Below are positions 20,693-33,814 of a stretch of 64,000 nt of DNA, piece after piece; the stretch's first letter is position 1, and each line of letters starts with the position of its first letter. This DNA comes from Pseudomonas parafulva (GTDB lineage Bacteria; Pseudomonadota; Gammaproteobacteria; Pseudomonadales; Pseudomonadaceae): the NCBI RefSeq assembly GCF_000800255.1, contig NZ_CP009747.1:4278001-4342000 (forward strand). Direction: 5' to 3'. Below the pieces are notes generated by a model. That model made no database searches. It was given only the letters and a program-made list of their open reading frames with translations, and had not been told where the DNA came from. The position numbers and the translations under genes are program-made.

Positions 20693-21580
20693 ATGTTCGA
20701 CTGGAACGACCTGCGATTTTTCCTGGAGCTGCAGCGCAGTGGTCGCCTGCTCACCGCAGCCAAGCGCCTTAACACCACCCACAGCACCGTGGCCCGGCAT
20801 ATCGAGAACATCGAGCAGAGCCTGGGCACCGCGCTGTTCGTCCAGCACGCCCAGGGCTACGAACTGACACCCTCCGGCCAGGCCTTGCTCAAGCACGCCG
20901 AGGCCATGGAAAACGTGGCCTTGCTGGCGCAGGAGGAAATCACCCAGGCAATCACCCCGCTGGGCAAGATCCGTCTGGGCGTGACCGAAGGCATCGGTAT
21001 CATGTTCTTCACCCCACGGCTGGGCGTGTTGTTCGAGCGCTATCCGGGGCTGGAGGTGGAACTGGTGGCGGTGCCACGTTTCGTCAGCATCCTCAATCGC
21101 GAGGCGGAAATCAGCATCCACTTGGAACGGCCCAATGCCGATCTGTTGATCACCCGCAAACTCACCGACTACCGCCTGGCGCTCTACGCCAGCCAAGCCT
21201 ACCTGGACCGTGCCGCGCCGCTGCAAAGCCGCGAGGACCTGGCCCGTCACAGCTGGATCGGCTACGTCGACGACCTGATCTTCAGCCAGGAACTGCTGTT
21301 CCTCAACAGCTTCTGCAGAGCCCCGAGCGTGGTCTTTCGCAGCACCAGCGTGATCGCCCAGCAGCAGGCGGCCCGCGCGGGCCTGGGCATTGCAGTGCTG
21401 CCCAACTACATGGCACGACATGACCCCGGGCTGGTCCGCGTGCTGCCCAGCGAGACCATCCAGCGCAGCTACTGGATCTGTACCCGGCGCGAACTGCACA
21501 AATCCGTGCGCCTGCGCGTGGTCTGGGATTACCTGCTCACGCTGTGCGCCGAGCAGCAGCACGAACTGCTAGCCGAATAG
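20693..21580 (+). CDS. LysR-family transcriptional regulator
   Basis: 295 residues. N-terminal winged helix-turn-helix (LRFFLELQRSGRLLTAAKRL, then NTTHSTVARHIENIEQSLG) and a C-terminal effector-binding domain with periplasmic-binding-protein fold. I chose ATG 20693 (MFDWNDLRFFLE); an in-frame GTG at 20660 would add 11 unconserved residues. Divergent from the GMC dehydrogenase gene with a 183-bp gap, the usual LysR target arrangement, so it probably controls the dehydrogenase-transporter pair. Confidence 0.92.
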   Translation: MFDWNDLRFFLELQRSGRLLTAAKRLNTTHSTVARHIENIEQSLGTALFVQHAQGYELTPSGQALLKHAEAMENVALLAQEEITQAITPLGKIRLGVTEGIGIMFFTPRLGVLFERYPGLEVELVAVPRFVSILNREAEISIHLERPNADLLITRKLTDYRLALYASQAYLDRAAPLQSREDLARHSWIGYVDDLIFSQELLFLNSFCRAPSVVFRSTSVIAQQQAARAGLGIAVLPNYMARHDPGLVRVLPSETIQRSYWICTRRELHKSVRLRVVWDYLLTLCAEQQHELLAE

Positions 21581-22387
21581 TACCTTGGCCGCCAGCGACA
21601 CTGCGGCGGCGATACCCACCAAGGCAAACAGTTGCTGGAGGCGCGGGCCGGCCAGCTTTGCAGCAAGCGGGCGAGCGGCCAACAGGCCGAGGACCGCGCC
21701 TGCGGCGAATGGCGCACCGACCTGCCAATGCATCACGCCACCTAGGCTGGCGCTGACCACGCTGCCGGCGGACACCAGCGCGATCACCGCCAGCGAGGTG
21801 GCGACAATGCTCTTCATGTCCAGGTTGGTGTAACGGTTCAAAGCGGGAATGATGACGAATCCGCCGCCCACGCCCAGCAGCCCCGACAGCACGCCGGACA
21901 CCGCGCCGGTCAGTGCCAAGGCGCGGGCGCAGGGCAAGGTCCAGCGCAGACGACCCTGCAATGGGTTGAGCACACAGGGCATGATCTGCCGCTCGGCGCA
22001 GGCCGACTCACCCGCCAGTTCGCGCTTGGCCTTGCGCCAGATCCGCAGGCAGGCATACACCAGCACGACCGAGAACACCAACGCCAGCGGCCCGTTCGGC
22101 AACCGATGAGCGAGCACCAGCCCCAGTGGCGCACAGACGATACCGATGACGGCGATGAGCAGCGCCGCACGGTAGCGCACTCGGCCCTGACGCAGTCCAA
22201 GCACAGCCCCTACGGCCGCCGCTAGCCCCACGGCCAGCAGGCCGATGGGCGCCGCTTCGACCATCGACAACCCCAGCCCGAAGACCAGCAAGGGCACGGC
22301 CAGAATGCCGCCACCAGCACCGGTCAATGCCAGGACCGCACCGATGACGGCGCCTAGCCCGGCGCCGAGCACTTGATGTTCGATCAC
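21569..22387 (-). CDS. TSUP (TauE/SafE) family sulfur-compound exporter
   Basis: 272 residues, about 8 membrane helices in two repeated halves. Each half begins with a glycine-rich motif: ALTGAGGGILAVPLLVFGL near the N-terminus and SGLLGVGGGFVIIPAL in the middle, characteristic of TauE/SafE sulfite/sulfonate exporters. The start is most likely the GTG at 22387, which overlaps the sqr stop (GTGA); the frame is open further upstream inside sqr but is not membrane-like. Coupling to sqr suggests export of sulfite or thiosulfate from sulfide oxidation. Overlaps the convergent LysR gene end by 12 bp. Confidence 0.85.
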   Translation of the reverse strand: MIEHQVLGAGLGAVIGAVLALTGAGGGILAVPLLVFGLGLSMVEAAPIGLLAVGLAAAVGAVLGLRQGRVRYRAALLIAVIGIVCAPLGLVLAHRLPNGPLALVFSVVLVYACLRIWRKAKRELAGESACAERQIMPCVLNPLQGRLRWTLPCARALALTGAVSGVLSGLLGVGGGFVIIPALNRYTNLDMKSIVATSLAVIALVSAGSVVSASLGGVMHWQVGAPFAAGAVLGLLAARPLAAKLAGPRLQQLFALVGIAAAVSLAAKVLFG

Positions 22388-23658
22388 TTGGACGTCTCGG
22401 TTACCAGGGGTTGTGGCCGCGCCAACCACTCGTGGCCCTTGAGCATGGCCTTCCAGTACAGCGGCGGTAGCACTCGGGCTTTGAGCAGCCAGGCCAACCG
22501 CGTGGGCTTGCGGCCATCGAGCAGCCAGCGCGGGAAACTGGGCGCGAGCTTGCCGCCGTAGGTGAACTCGGCCAAGACGATCTTGCCGCGCTCCACGGTG
22601 AGTGGGCATGAGCCATAGCCGTCATAGGCGGCCAGCTTGGACAGACGCCCCAGTGCGACCAGCACATTGTTGGCCACCACCGGTGCCTGCTTGCGCGCGG
22701 CAGCGGCAGTCTTGGCGTTGCTGGTGTTGATGACGTCTCCCAGTGCATGGATGTCGGCGAACTGGCGATGCCGCAGGCTGTGCGGATCGACATCCACCCA
22801 ACCGGCTGCATCGGCGAGGGGGCTCTGGCGAATGAAGTCCGGGGCCACTTGTGGCGGCACCACGTGCAGGAAGTCGAAGGGCTCGGTGCGCGTCTCGCTG
22901 CTGCCATCGGCCAAGGTGCGCACGAAGGTGGCGCGCTGAGCGGGACCGTCCACTGCCACCAGACGCTGGCTGTAGTTGAGGTCGACCCCGTACTTGTCGA
23001 TATAGCTCATCAGCGCCGGAACATAGTCGGCCACGCCGAACAGCACGGCGCCGGCGTTGAAGAAGGCCGGCTTGATGGCGCCTAGGCGACCTGCGCGCAA
23101 CCAGTGATCGCAGGACAGGTACAGCGCTTTCTGCGGCGCGCCGGCGCACTTGATCGGCATCGGCGGCTGAGTGAACAGCGCCCGTCCTTGTTGCAGCGAC
23201 TGCACCAGCTTCCAGGTGTAGGGGGCGAGGTCGTAACGGTAGTTGGAGGTCACCCCGTTGCGGCCAAGCGTTTCGTCCAGGCCCTCAATGGCGCCCCAGT
23301 CCAGCGTGAGCCCAGGACAGACCACCAACTGCTGGTAGCTCAACGTGCGGCCATCCTCCAGCCTCACCTGGCGCTGCTCGGGGGTGAAGCCGGTCACCCG
23401 CGACTGAATCCAGCGCACGCCGGCAGGCAGTAGATCGGCGGTGTTGCGGGCGGTGGAGGGGGCCTCGAATACACCCGCGCCCACCATGGTCCAGCCCGGC
23501 TGGTAGTAGTGGATGGCGGAGGGGTCGATGAGGGTGATCTCGAGCGACGGATCGCGCTTGATCAAACTGGAAGCCGTGGCGATACCGGCGGCACCGGCAC
23601 CGACGATCAGCACCTGATGGTGGTCAGCAGCGGCGGGAGAAGCATGCAGGGCAGGCAT
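22384..23658 (-). CDS. sqr: Sulfide:quinone oxidoreductase
   Basis: 424 residues. Oxidises H2S to (poly)sulfide and passes electrons to the quinone pool at the inner membrane. The FAD motif GAGAAG is at residues 20-25. Cys171 lies in PIKCAGAPQKALYLS and Cys350 in GYGSCPLTVE; these are the positions of the two redox cysteines of human SQRDL, so this is the eukaryote-like (type II) SQR. The C-terminal WLLKARVLPPLYWKAMLKG helix is amphipathic, as expected for membrane docking. Followed by the coupled TSUP gene and preceded by the persulfide dioxygenase gene. Confidence 0.92.
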   Translation of the reverse strand: MPALHASPAAADHHQVLIVGAGAAGIATASSLIKRDPSLEITLIDPSAIHYYQPGWTMVGAGVFEAPSTARNTADLLPAGVRWIQSRVTGFTPEQRQVRLEDGRTLSYQQLVVCPGLTLDWGAIEGLDETLGRNGVTSNYRYDLAPYTWKLVQSLQQGRALFTQPPMPIKCAGAPQKALYLSCDHWLRAGRLGAIKPAFFNAGAVLFGVADYVPALMSYIDKYGVDLNYSQRLVAVDGPAQRATFVRTLADGSSETRTEPFDFLHVVPPQVAPDFIRQSPLADAAGWVDVDPHSLRHRQFADIHALGDVINTSNAKTAAAARKQAPVVANNVLVALGRLSKLAAYDGYGSCPLTVERGKIVLAEFTYGGKLAPSFPRWLLDGRKPTRLAWLLKARVLPPLYWKAMLKGHEWLARPQPLVTETSK

Positions 23659-23696
23659 GGGAGTTCCTTTGAATTCTGGTTATGGGAGCCGCAGGC

Positions 23697-24581
23697 TCAG
23701 AGCAGGTTGAGCGGGATCTTCAGGTAGCGCACGCCGTTGTCTTCGGGCTCGGGCAACTGGCCGCTGCGCATGTTGATCTGCACGGAGGGCAGGATCAGAA
23801 CCGGCATTTCCAACGTGGCGTCACGAGCCTCACGCATGGACACGAAACTGTCCTCGCTGACGCCTTCGTGGATGTGCACGTTGTGGGCACGCTGTTCGGC
23901 CACCGTGGTGACGTACTGCATCTCGCGACCACCTGGCAGGTAGTCGTGACACATGAACAGGCGAGTCTGCTCCGGGAGTGCCAGCAAGCGACGGATCGAT
24001 CGGTACAAGGTACGGGCGCTGGCGCCGGGGAAGTCGCAGCGGGCCGTTCCGTAGTCAGGCATGAACAGCGTGTCGCCGACGAACACGACTCTCTCACCGG
24101 CATCCTCGACTTGATAGCTCATACAGGCCGGCGTATGACCTGGCGTGTGCAGCGCCCGAGCCTGCAGGTTGCCGATGCGAAAACGGTCGTTATCACTAAA
24201 CAGCACGTCGAACTGACTGCCGTCGCGGGCGAATCCTGAGTCGGCGTTGAACAGCGAACCGAAGGTTTTCTGCACCTGGATGATCTGCGCGCCGATGCCG
24301 ATCTGGCCGCCGAGACGCTGCTTGAGATAGGCCGCTGCAGACAGGTGATCGGCATGGACATGCGTCTCCAGAATCCACTGCACCTTGGCGCCCAGGGCCT
24401 CGACGCGGGCAATGAGTTGGTCGGCAGAGTGCTGATCGGTGCGTCCGGACTTCGGGTCGTAATCCAGCACACTGTCGATCAGGGCGCAGTACCGGGTTTC
24501 CCGGTCCATCACCAAGTAGCTGATGGTGGAGGTTGCCGGGTCGTACAAGGCTTCCACATGAAGGTTGTTGCCAATGATCAT
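23697..24581 (-). CDS. Persulfide dioxygenase (ETHE1-like, metallo-beta-lactamase fold)
   Basis: 294 residues. Oxidises glutathione persulfide to sulfite using mononuclear iron. ETHVHADHLSAA (residues 72-83) holds the HxHxDH metal-binding motif; HTPGHTPACMSY supplies a further His and VFVGDTLFMPDYGTARCDFP the bridging Asp. It has the C-terminal region EMQYVTTVAEQRAHN typical of the longer Blh/SdoA-type enzymes. The ATG at 24581 has GGAGAC 5 bases upstream; the longer open frame is not conserved. First gene of the pdo-sqr-TSUP operon, behind a sigma-54 promoter. Confidence 0.9.
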   Translation of the reverse strand: MIIGNNLHVEALYDPATSTISYLVMDRETRYCALIDSVLDYDPKSGRTDQHSADQLIARVEALGAKVQWILETHVHADHLSAAAYLKQRLGGQIGIGAQIIQVQKTFGSLFNADSGFARDGSQFDVLFSDNDRFRIGNLQARALHTPGHTPACMSYQVEDAGERVVFVGDTLFMPDYGTARCDFPGASARTLYRSIRRLLALPEQTRLFMCHDYLPGGREMQYVTTVAEQRAHNVHIHEGVSEDSFVSMREARDATLEMPVLILPSVQINMRSGQLPEPEDNGVRYLKIPLNLL

Positions 24582-24639
24582 CACAGTCTCCAAAACGCTG
24601 CCTCGCCTGAACAGAAGCGTCGGCAGGGATTGAGCATTG

Positions 24640-24655
24640 TTCAAGATGCATGCCA
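24640..24655 (-). promoter_or_regulatory. Sigma-54 promoter of the sulfide-oxidation operon
   Basis: On the minus strand the sequence TGGCATGCATCTTGAA matches the -24/-12 consensus TGGCACGNNNNTTGCA in all but two positions; the -12 GC is GA here. It would start transcription about 45 bp before the persulfide dioxygenase ATG. The divergent neighbour is a sigma-54-dependent activator, which supports the call. Confidence 0.65.
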
Positions 24656-24715
24656 GGCCATTTCCGACAGGGATTTCCCATAATCACGGGGGTATTCCTA
24701 CTGCTTAGGGGCTCG

Positions 24716-24788
24716 CTGCCAGCGGGGATGGCAGTCATCTGACAGCGACTGGCAGTGATTGGCAGTCCTTGCTAACCTCGCTGGCAGT
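24716..24788. promoter_or_regulatory. Phased TGGCAGT repeats, probable FisR enhancer
   Basis: Four direct TGGCAGT copies start at 24729, 24750, 24760 and 24782, i.e. spaced 21, 10 and 22 bp, close to whole helical turns. An inverted CTGCCA lies at 24716-24721 and a degenerate TGACAGC near 24739. They sit 60-150 bp upstream of the sigma-54 promoter, the right distance for an upstream activating sequence, and also cover the fisR leader, so autoregulation is likely. Confidence 0.6.
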
Positions 24789-24804
24789 TTCCTCCGGTGC
24801 CCTT

Positions 24805-26109
24805 ATGTCCGAGCTCGCGGCTGCACACCATCCTGCCATCCTAGCGCTGGTTTCCTACTTGGAACACGATGCGCTGCCCAGCATCGTGCTCGATACCGAC
24901 TACAACATCCTGGCCGCCAATGCGGCTTATCGGCGCCAGTTCGCCATAGAGGATCGTGCGCCCCTGGGCGAGAAATGCCATCGGGTGTCCCACCACTATG
25001 CGGTGCCCTGCGATCAAGCCGGCGAGCACTGTCCGATGCGCAAGGCGTGGGACAGCAAGGTGCCGGAGCGGGTCTTGCACATTCATCACACCCCGCGTGG
25101 ACCGGAACATGTCGACGTGGAACTGCGGCCCATCCTGGACGAACAGGGCAGGGTGGTCGCGTTCGTCGAACGCCTGACCAGCATCACCCTCGCTGCTGCC
25201 CAGCCCCAGCAGCAGGGCCTGGTCGGACAGTCCAGCGCATTCAAGGCCGCGCTGGCCAGTCTGCAACGTGCTGCACCCGCGCAGATTCCTGTGCTGCTTC
25301 AGGGTGAATCGGGCACCGGTAAGGAGTTGTTCGCCCGTGCATTGCACTTGGGTAGCCCGCGGGCCAATGGTCCGCTGGTGGTGGTCGATTGCACCGGGCT
25401 GACCGAGTCGCTGTTCGAGAGCGAGCTGTTCGGCTACGAGAAGGGTGCCTTTACCGGAGCGACCCAACGCAAAATCGGCCTAGCCGAGGCCGCCCATGGG
25501 GGCACGCTGTTCCTCGATGAAATCGGCGAAGTGCCGTTGGCCATGCAGGTCAAGTTGCTGAGGCTGATCGAGACCGGGAGCTTCAGACCGGTAGGCAGTC
25601 TGCGCACCGTGCACTCGGATTTCCGTCTGGTCTCGGCCACCCACAAACCACTCAAGGCCATGGTGGCCGACGGCAGCTTTCGCGAAGACCTTTACTACCG
25701 CATCAGCGGCTTCCCCATTCGCCTACCCGCGCTGCGCGAGCGGGTCGAAGATCTGCCGCTGTTGATCGACAGTCTGCTGCAACGCATTGCTGGCAAAGGC
25801 AAAGCTCAGGTGGACACGGATGCGTTGGAGCGGCTTAGCCTGCATCCGTTTCCCGGAAACATTCGTGAACTGCGCAACCTGTTGGAGCGTGCCTGGCTGT
25901 TCGCCGACGACGGTGTGATTCGCGCAACCCATCTGCTGGATGAGGGCGGTGCGCAGGCCCCTTTGGGCACGAACAAACGTGAATTGCATGAACTGAAGGC
26001 ACTGGCTCAAGCGCTGGATAGTTTCAACGGCTCTCGACGTGAGCTTGCTAAACAGCTTGGAATGAGTGAGCGGACGCTTTATCGACGGCTTAGAGATCTC
26101 GAGTCGTGA
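24805..26109 (+). CDS. fisR: FisR-type sulfane-sulfur-responsive sigma-54 activator
   Basis: 434 residues. The N-terminal PAS-like sensor (about 1-130) contains Cys58, Cys69 and Cys76. The 11- and 7-residue spacings match the three sulfane-sulfur-sensing cysteines of FisR from Cupriavidus (C53, C64, C71). AAA+ domain: Walker A GESGTGKE at 167-174 and the sigma-54-contact loop GAFTGA at 214-219. A C-terminal Fis-type HTH reads [20 protein letters not shown]. The ATG at 24805 is preferred over an upstream TTG at 24769. Divergent from pdo-sqr-TSUP, which it probably switches on when persulfides accumulate. Confidence 0.88.
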   Translation: MSELAAAHHPAILALVSYLEHDALPSIVLDTDYNILAANAAYRRQFAIEDRAPLGEKCHRVSHHYAVPCDQAGEHCPMRKAWDSKVPERVLHIHHTPRGPEHVDVELRPILDEQGRVVAFVERLTSITLAAAQPQQQGLVGQSSAFKAALASLQRAAPAQIPVLLQGESGTGKELFARALHLGSPRANGPLVVVDCTGLTESLFESELFGYEKGAFTGATQRKIGLAEAAHGGTLFLDEIGEVPLAMQVKLLRLIETGSFRPVGSLRTVHSDFRLVSATHKPLKAMVADGSFREDLYYRISGFPIRLPALRERVEDLPLLIDSLLQRIAGKGKAQVDTDALERLSLHPFPGNIRELRNLLERAWLFADDGVIRATHLLDEGGAQAPLGTNKRELHELKALAQALDSFNGSRRELAKQLGMSERTLYRRLRDLES

Positions 26110-26123
26110 GCAACTTTTTTGAG

Positions 26124-26139
26124 TGTTTCACGTGGAACA
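26124..26139. promoter_or_regulatory. parS-like site (one mismatch)
   Basis: TGTTTCACGTGGAACA differs from the Pseudomonas parS palindrome TGTTCCACGTGGAACA at one base. Flanking GAG/CTC extends the inverted repeat to 22 bp. Intergenic between fisR and gyrB. Confidence 0.75.
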
Positions 26140-26154
26140 CTCTTCAGTGGAAAC

Positions 26155-26189
26155 AAAAAAGCCAAGGCGGGTGAGGCCTTGGCTTTTTT
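26155..26189. terminator. Bidirectional intrinsic terminator, fisR/gyrB
   Basis: Stem GCCAAGGC/GCCTTGGC flanked by A6 and T6 between the convergent fisR and gyrB genes. Confidence 0.85.
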
Positions 26190-26212
26190 GATGCGCTGAC
26201 GGTGGAGGACGA

Positions 26213-29741
<3,529 letters not shown>

Positions 29742-29755
29742 TGGGCCTGCTACGG

Positions 29756-30859
29756 TTACAGGCGCATCGGCATGACGACGTAGGACGAGTCGTCATTGCC
29801 GGCTTCCTGCAACAGCGCACTGCTGTTGGAGTCGGCCAGGATCAAACGAACTTGCTCAGTGGTCATCACTCCCAAAACGTCCAGCAGGTAGCTGACGTTG
29901 AAGCCGATCTCCAACGAGCCGCCTTCGTAGTCCACGCTGATCTCTTCCTCGGCTTCTTCCTGCTCCGGGTTGTTGGCCTGAATCTTGAGCTGACCCGAAG
30001 CCAATTGCAGACGGATGCCACGGTACTTTTCGTTGGAGAGAATCGCGGTACGGCTGAACGCTTCACGCAGGGCCTGGCGATCACCCACGACCAACTTGTC
30101 GCCGCCCTTAGGCAGTACACGCTCGTAATCAGGGAATTTGCCATCGACCAGTTTCGAGGTGAAGGTGAACTCACCCGTGGTCGCGCGAATGTGGTGCTGG
30201 CCCAGCACGATGCTGACCATACCTTCCGGGTCAGTCAGCAGTCGGGCCAGTTCAAGAATACCTTTGCGCGGCACGATGACCTGATGGCGTTCGGCCTGAC
30301 CAATCTGCGCGTGCATTGCGCACAGCGCAAGACGATGGCCGTCGGTGGCAACGGCGCGCAGTGTGTCGGTCGAGACTTCCAACAACATACCGTTGAGGTA
30401 GTAGCGCACATCCTGCTGAGCCATTGCGAAGCTGGTGCGCTCGATCAAGCGACGCAGCTTGCTCTGCTCCAGATTGCAGGTCAGCGATCCCGGACCTTCC
30501 TCTACAGTGGGGAAATCATTGGCGGGCAGCGTGGACAGGGTGAAGCGGCTGCGCCCGGCCTTGACCAACAACTTCTGCTCGTCGAGCTTGATATCGATCA
30601 GCGCGTCACTGGGCAGACTCTTGCAGATGTCCATCAGCTTACGTGCCGGAACGGTGATTTCGCCGGGCTCGGCCGACTCTTCCAATTGCACGCGGCCAAC
30701 CAGTTCGACTTCCAGGTCGGTACCGGTCAACGACAGTTGCTGGCCTTGTACCACCAGCAGGACGTTGGACAGGACCGGCAAGGTCTGGCGGCGCTCGACG
30801 ACGCCTGCGACCAGTTGCAGGGGTTTCAACAGGGCTTCGCGTTGAATGGTGAAATGCAT
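29756..30859 (-). CDS. dnaN: DNA polymerase III beta sliding clamp
   Basis: 367 residues folding as three similar domains. Recognised by [48 protein letters not shown] in domain 2 and the C-terminal [10 protein letters not shown], which forms the partner-binding pocket of beta clamps. The ring tethers polymerase III and repair enzymes to DNA. 40 bp downstream of dnaA and 14 bp upstream of recF. Confidence 0.98.
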   Translation of the reverse strand: MHFTIQREALLKPLQLVAGVVERRQTLPVLSNVLLVVQGQQLSLTGTDLEVELVGRVQLEESAEPGEITVPARKLMDICKSLPSDALIDIKLDEQKLLVKAGRSRFTLSTLPANDFPTVEEGPGSLTCNLEQSKLRRLIERTSFAMAQQDVRYYLNGMLLEVSTDTLRAVATDGHRLALCAMHAQIGQAERHQVIVPRKGILELARLLTDPEGMVSIVLGQHHIRATTGEFTFTSKLVDGKFPDYERVLPKGGDKLVVGDRQALREAFSRTAILSNEKYRGIRLQLASGQLKIQANNPEQEEAEEEISVDYEGGSLEIGFNVSYLLDVLGVMTTEQVRLILADSNSSALLQEAGNDDSSYVVMPMRL

Positions 30860-30899
30860 GGTCTAGTCCCTTGCCTTCAATAAGCTGCGCCGTCACCCA

Positions 30900-32435
30900 T
30901 CAGGTGGTCAGCGTGCGCAGCAGGTTCTTGTAGTCCTCGCGGATGTCCGCGTCGGATTCCTTCAATTCGTTGATCTTGCGGCAGGCGTGCAGCACCGTGG
31001 TGTGATCCCGGCCGCCGAACATGTCGCCGATCTCCGGCAAGCTGTGGTTGGTCAGCTCCTTGGACAGGGCCATGGCCACCTGACGCGGGCGAGCCACAGA
31101 GCGCGAACGGCGCTTGGACAACAGATCGGAGATCTTGATCTTGTAGTACTCGGCCACGGTGCGCTGGATGTTATCCACACTGACCAGCTTGTCTTGCAGC
31201 GCCAACAGATCCTTGAGCGACTCGCGGATCAATTCGATGGTGATATCACGCCCCATGAAGTGCGAATGGGCGATCACCCGCTTGAGCGCCCCTTCCAGTT
31301 CGCGAACGTTGGAGCGAATGCGCTGGGCGATGAAGAACGCCGCATCGTGGGGCAGTTCCACCTTGGCCTGGTCGGCCTTCTTCATCAGGATCGCAACGCG
31401 AGTCTCCAGTTCAGGTGGCTCGACGGCAACCGTCAGGCCCCAACCGAACCGCGACTTGAGGCGTTCTTCCAGGCCTTCGATTTCCTTGGGATAGCGGTCG
31501 CTGGTGAGAATGACCTGCTGACCCCCCTCGAGCAACGCGTTGAAGGTGTGGAAAAACTCTTCCTGGGAACGCTCTTTGCGCGCGAAGAACTGGATGTCGT
31601 CGATCAACAGCGCGTCCACCGAGCGGTAGAACCGTTTGAATTCGTTGATCGCATTGAGCTGCAGGGCTTTGACCATGTCGGCGACGAAACGCTCGGAATG
31701 CAGGTAGACGACCTTGGCATTCGGGTTCTTCTTCAACAGGTGGTTACCCACAGCATGCATCAAGTGGGTCTTACCCAAACCGACGCCACCATAAAGGAAG
31801 AGTGGGTTGTAGCCATGCTTGGGATTGTCGGCCACCTGCCAGGCGGCAGCGCGTGCCAACTGGTTGGACTTGCCCTCGACGAAGGTTTCGAAGGTGAAGG
31901 TACGGTTCAAGTAACTGGTGTGCTTGAGCGCGCCCTCGACCTGCACAGTGCGTTGCTCGCTACGCGTGGCGGCAACTGGAGCTGGGGTCGGCTCGTCTGT
32001 GGTGTCGTAGACATTGTTGGCGGGCGATTCGGCTTCGCTGACCGACGCAGGCTCGACAGGAGCCACTGCGGCGGCGGCTACAGTTGGCGCAGCGGCCGGC
32101 TGCACTACCTGCTTGGCCTGAGTCTGAGCCAAAGATGCCGCCATCGCTGCACTCACCGGTGCGTTCGGCGCGGCCCTTGGCGCAGAACTACGACGACTGC
32201 CGATCAACAGCGAAAGCGCCGGCGCCAAGCCGCTGCCTTGCTCACCCAGCAGTTCGAGCAGGCGGCCGAGATACTTTTCATTGACCCAATCGAGGACAAA
32301 ACGGTTAGGCGCATAGACGCGCAACTCGTCGCCTTCGGCTTCGACCTGTAGCGGACGGATCCAGGTGTTGAATTGCTGGGCAGGCAGTTCATCGCGCAGA
32401 AGCTCCACGCACTGCTGCCAAAGTTCCACTGACAC
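30900..32435 (-). CDS. dnaA: Chromosomal replication initiator DnaA
   Basis: 511 residues. Domain I (about 1-85) starts [21 protein letters not shown] long Ala/Pro-rich linker (domain II) runs to about residue 175. The AAA+ domain III has Walker [17 protein letters not shown] and sensor region [20 protein letters not shown]. Domain IV has the DnaA signature [16 protein letters not shown] and [15 protein letters not shown]. The GTG at 32435 with AGGGGA upstream is the expected start; an ATG further up would add 26 non-family residues that extend into the origin. Head of dnaA-dnaN-recF-gyrB. Confidence 0.98.
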   Translation of the reverse strand: MSVELWQQCVELLRDELPAQQFNTWIRPLQVEAEGDELRVYAPNRFVLDWVNEKYLGRLLELLGEQGSGLAPALSLLIGSRRSSAPRAAPNAPVSAAMAASLAQTQAKQVVQPAAAPTVAAAAVAPVEPASVSEAESPANNVYDTTDEPTPAPVAATRSEQRTVQVEGALKHTSYLNRTFTFETFVEGKSNQLARAAAWQVADNPKHGYNPLFLYGGVGLGKTHLMHAVGNHLLKKNPNAKVVYLHSERFVADMVKALQLNAINEFKRFYRSVDALLIDDIQFFARKERSQEEFFHTFNALLEGGQQVILTSDRYPKEIEGLEERLKSRFGWGLTVAVEPPELETRVAILMKKADQAKVELPHDAAFFIAQRIRSNVRELEGALKRVIAHSHFMGRDITIELIRESLKDLLALQDKLVSVDNIQRTVAEYYKIKISDLLSKRRSRSVARPRQVAMALSKELTNHSLPEIGDMFGGRDHTTVLHACRKINELKESDADIREDYKNLLRTLTT

Positions 32436-32481
32436 GGATATCCCCTGAGTTGAAAGCCGGATGAGGCAAAAGCAAACCGCC

Positions 32482-32510
32482 ATTGTACCGGGCGAGCGGC
32501 CACTTATCCA
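32482..32510 (-). promoter_or_regulatory. Candidate dnaA promoter overlapping a DnaA box
   Basis: Minus strand TGGATA (32505-32510), 17-bp spacer, TACAAT (32482-32487). The -35 hexamer is part of the DnaA box at 32504-32512, so DnaA bound there would cover the promoter. Confidence 0.5.
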
Positions 32511-32932
32511 CACGAGACCGAGGATTGGGACGTGCCATATCTGCCATTTAACGACCAGTACAACGCAGGGGATCGCTCATAAGCACTGTGGATAACCCAG
32601 CATGAGGGCTATGCACAACCCTATGCTCAACGCTGTGGATAAATCATCTGTGGATAAGGCCCTATTCAATCCACAGGTTATTTGTCTGATGAGCACAGCC
32701 GCAGCACCTGTTACCGACATACTTATGATTCTCTGTACAACCTATGGAATAAGGCCTTCAGCTGGTTATCCACAGATACTTGTCCACATAAGATTTATAA
32801 GTTCTTCAGAAAAGCTTTAAATATGTCCTTTCTATTTTTCATGTTAAGCGACTGAACGTGCTCGATGGGCCGACGGCGTTCCAGGCACCCGATCACCTGG
32901 AAGGCGCACCTTCAAGGAATGTTGGTTGGAAA

Positions 32933-32961
32933 TTGACCTATTGCCTTGCTTTCTCTAGAAT
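32933..32961 (+). promoter_or_regulatory. Sigma-70 promoter for rpmH-rnpA
   Basis: TTGACC (32933-32938), exact 17-bp spacer, TAGAAT (32956-32961), 60 bp before the rpmH start. Strong match, as expected for a ribosomal protein gene. Confidence 0.75.
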
Positions 32962-33021
32962 CGCCGGTCTCTTAAAAAGGGGGCCATCCCGGCCCGTTGT
33001 CGACAACCCAGGTAACACGCC

Positions 33022-33156
33022 ATGAAACGTACTTTCCAACCAAGCACCATCAAGCGCGCGCGCACCCACGGTTTCCGTGCTCGTATGGCCACCAAGAACG
33101 GCCGCGCCGTTCTGTCGCGTCGTCGTGCCAAAGGCCGTAAGCGTCTGGCCATTTGA
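33022..33156 (+). CDS. rpmH: 50S ribosomal protein L34
   Basis: 44 residues, too short for ordinary ORF cut-offs. Starts [20 protein letters not shown] and ends [13 protein letters not shown], the complete L34 sequence, very rich in Arg and Lys. Follows oriC and precedes rnpA by 16 bp, the universal order in this phylum. Confidence 0.98.
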   Translation: MKRTFQPSTIKRARTHGFRARMATKNGRAVLSRRRAKGRKRLAI

Positions 33157-33172
33157 TTTTTCGGTACAGGTG

Positions 33173-33574
33173 GTGAGTCAGGACTTCAGTCGGGACAAGC
33201 GACTGCTTACACCCCGGCATTTCAAAGCGGTCTTTGACTCCCCAACCGGCAAGGTTCCAGGGAAAAACCTGCTTATCCTTGCTCGCGAGAACGGGTTGGA
33301 TCATCCACGCCTCGGCTTGGTGATCGGCAAGAAGAGCGTCAAGCTCGCCGTTCAGCGCAATCGCCTCAAACGCTTGATGCGCGACTCGTTCCGTCTGCAC
33401 CAGCACAGTCTGGCCGGGCTGGATATCGTGATCGTCGCGCGCAAGGGGTTGGGCGAGGTGGAAAACCCAGAATTGCACCAACACTTTGGCAAACTCTGGA
33501 AGCGTCTGGCCCGCGGTCGGCCCGCTCCAGCGGTACCTGCCGATTCCGCACGGGTAGACAGTCACGATGCGTAA
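33173..33574 (+). CDS. rnpA: Ribonuclease P protein component
   Basis: 133 residues. Basic cofactor of the RNase P ribozyme that matures tRNA 5' ends. The core motif [20 protein letters not shown] is the RNR signature of RnpA. The GTG at 33173 gives the Pseudomonas N-terminus [20 protein letters not shown]; a second GTG at 33170 is possible. It overlaps yidD by 8 bases. Co-transcribed with rpmH. Confidence 0.95.
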   Translation: MSQDFSRDKRLLTPRHFKAVFDSPTGKVPGKNLLILARENGLDHPRLGLVIGKKSVKLAVQRNRLKRLMRDSFRLHQHSLAGLDIVIVARKGLGEVENPELHQHFGKLWKRLARGRPAPAVPADSARVDSHDA

Positions 33575-33812
33575 ACTGGCCCTCGTTCCGATCCAGTTCT
33601 ACCGTTACGCCATTAGTCCTCTGATGGCCAGTCACTGTCGTTTCTATCCCAGTTGCTCCTGTTACGCGTACGAAGCCATTGAAAACCATGGCCTCCTGCG
33701 TGGCGGGTGGCTTGCCGTTCGTCGCCTGGGTCGTTGTCATCCGTGGAACGACGGCGGTTTCGATCCCGTCCCGCCAGCTCCTTCTTCCCGAACTTCTTCG
33801 ATAGCCGAGTAA
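33567..33812 (+). CDS. yidD: Membrane protein insertion efficiency factor YidD
   Basis: 81 residues. Family signature [20 protein letters not shown] and the following [18 protein letters not shown] are clear. Small amphipathic, membrane-associated protein that aids YidC-dependent insertion. The start overlaps rnpA; it ends 2 bp before yidC. Confidence 0.96.
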   Translation: MRKLALVPIQFYRYAISPLMASHCRFYPSCSCYAYEAIENHGLLRGGWLAVRRLGRCHPWNDGGFDPVPPAPSSRTSSIAE

Positions 33813-33814
33813 TC

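Larger units (their letters stand above)
32436..33021. other. oriC: Replication origin oriC (dnaA-rpmH interval)
   Basis: 586 bp without a gene. Five exact DnaA boxes TTATCCACA lie at 32504-32512, 32587-32595, 32634-32642, 32649-32657 and 32766-32774 (three on the minus-reading orientation). A near copy TTGTCCACA is at 32780-32788 and CAATCCACA is near 32677. An AT-rich stretch follows at about 32785-32850 (ATTTATAAG, TTTAAATATG, TATTTTTCATG), fit to be the unwinding element. Position between dnaA and rpmH is that of the described P. putida and P. aeruginosa origins. Confidence 0.93.
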
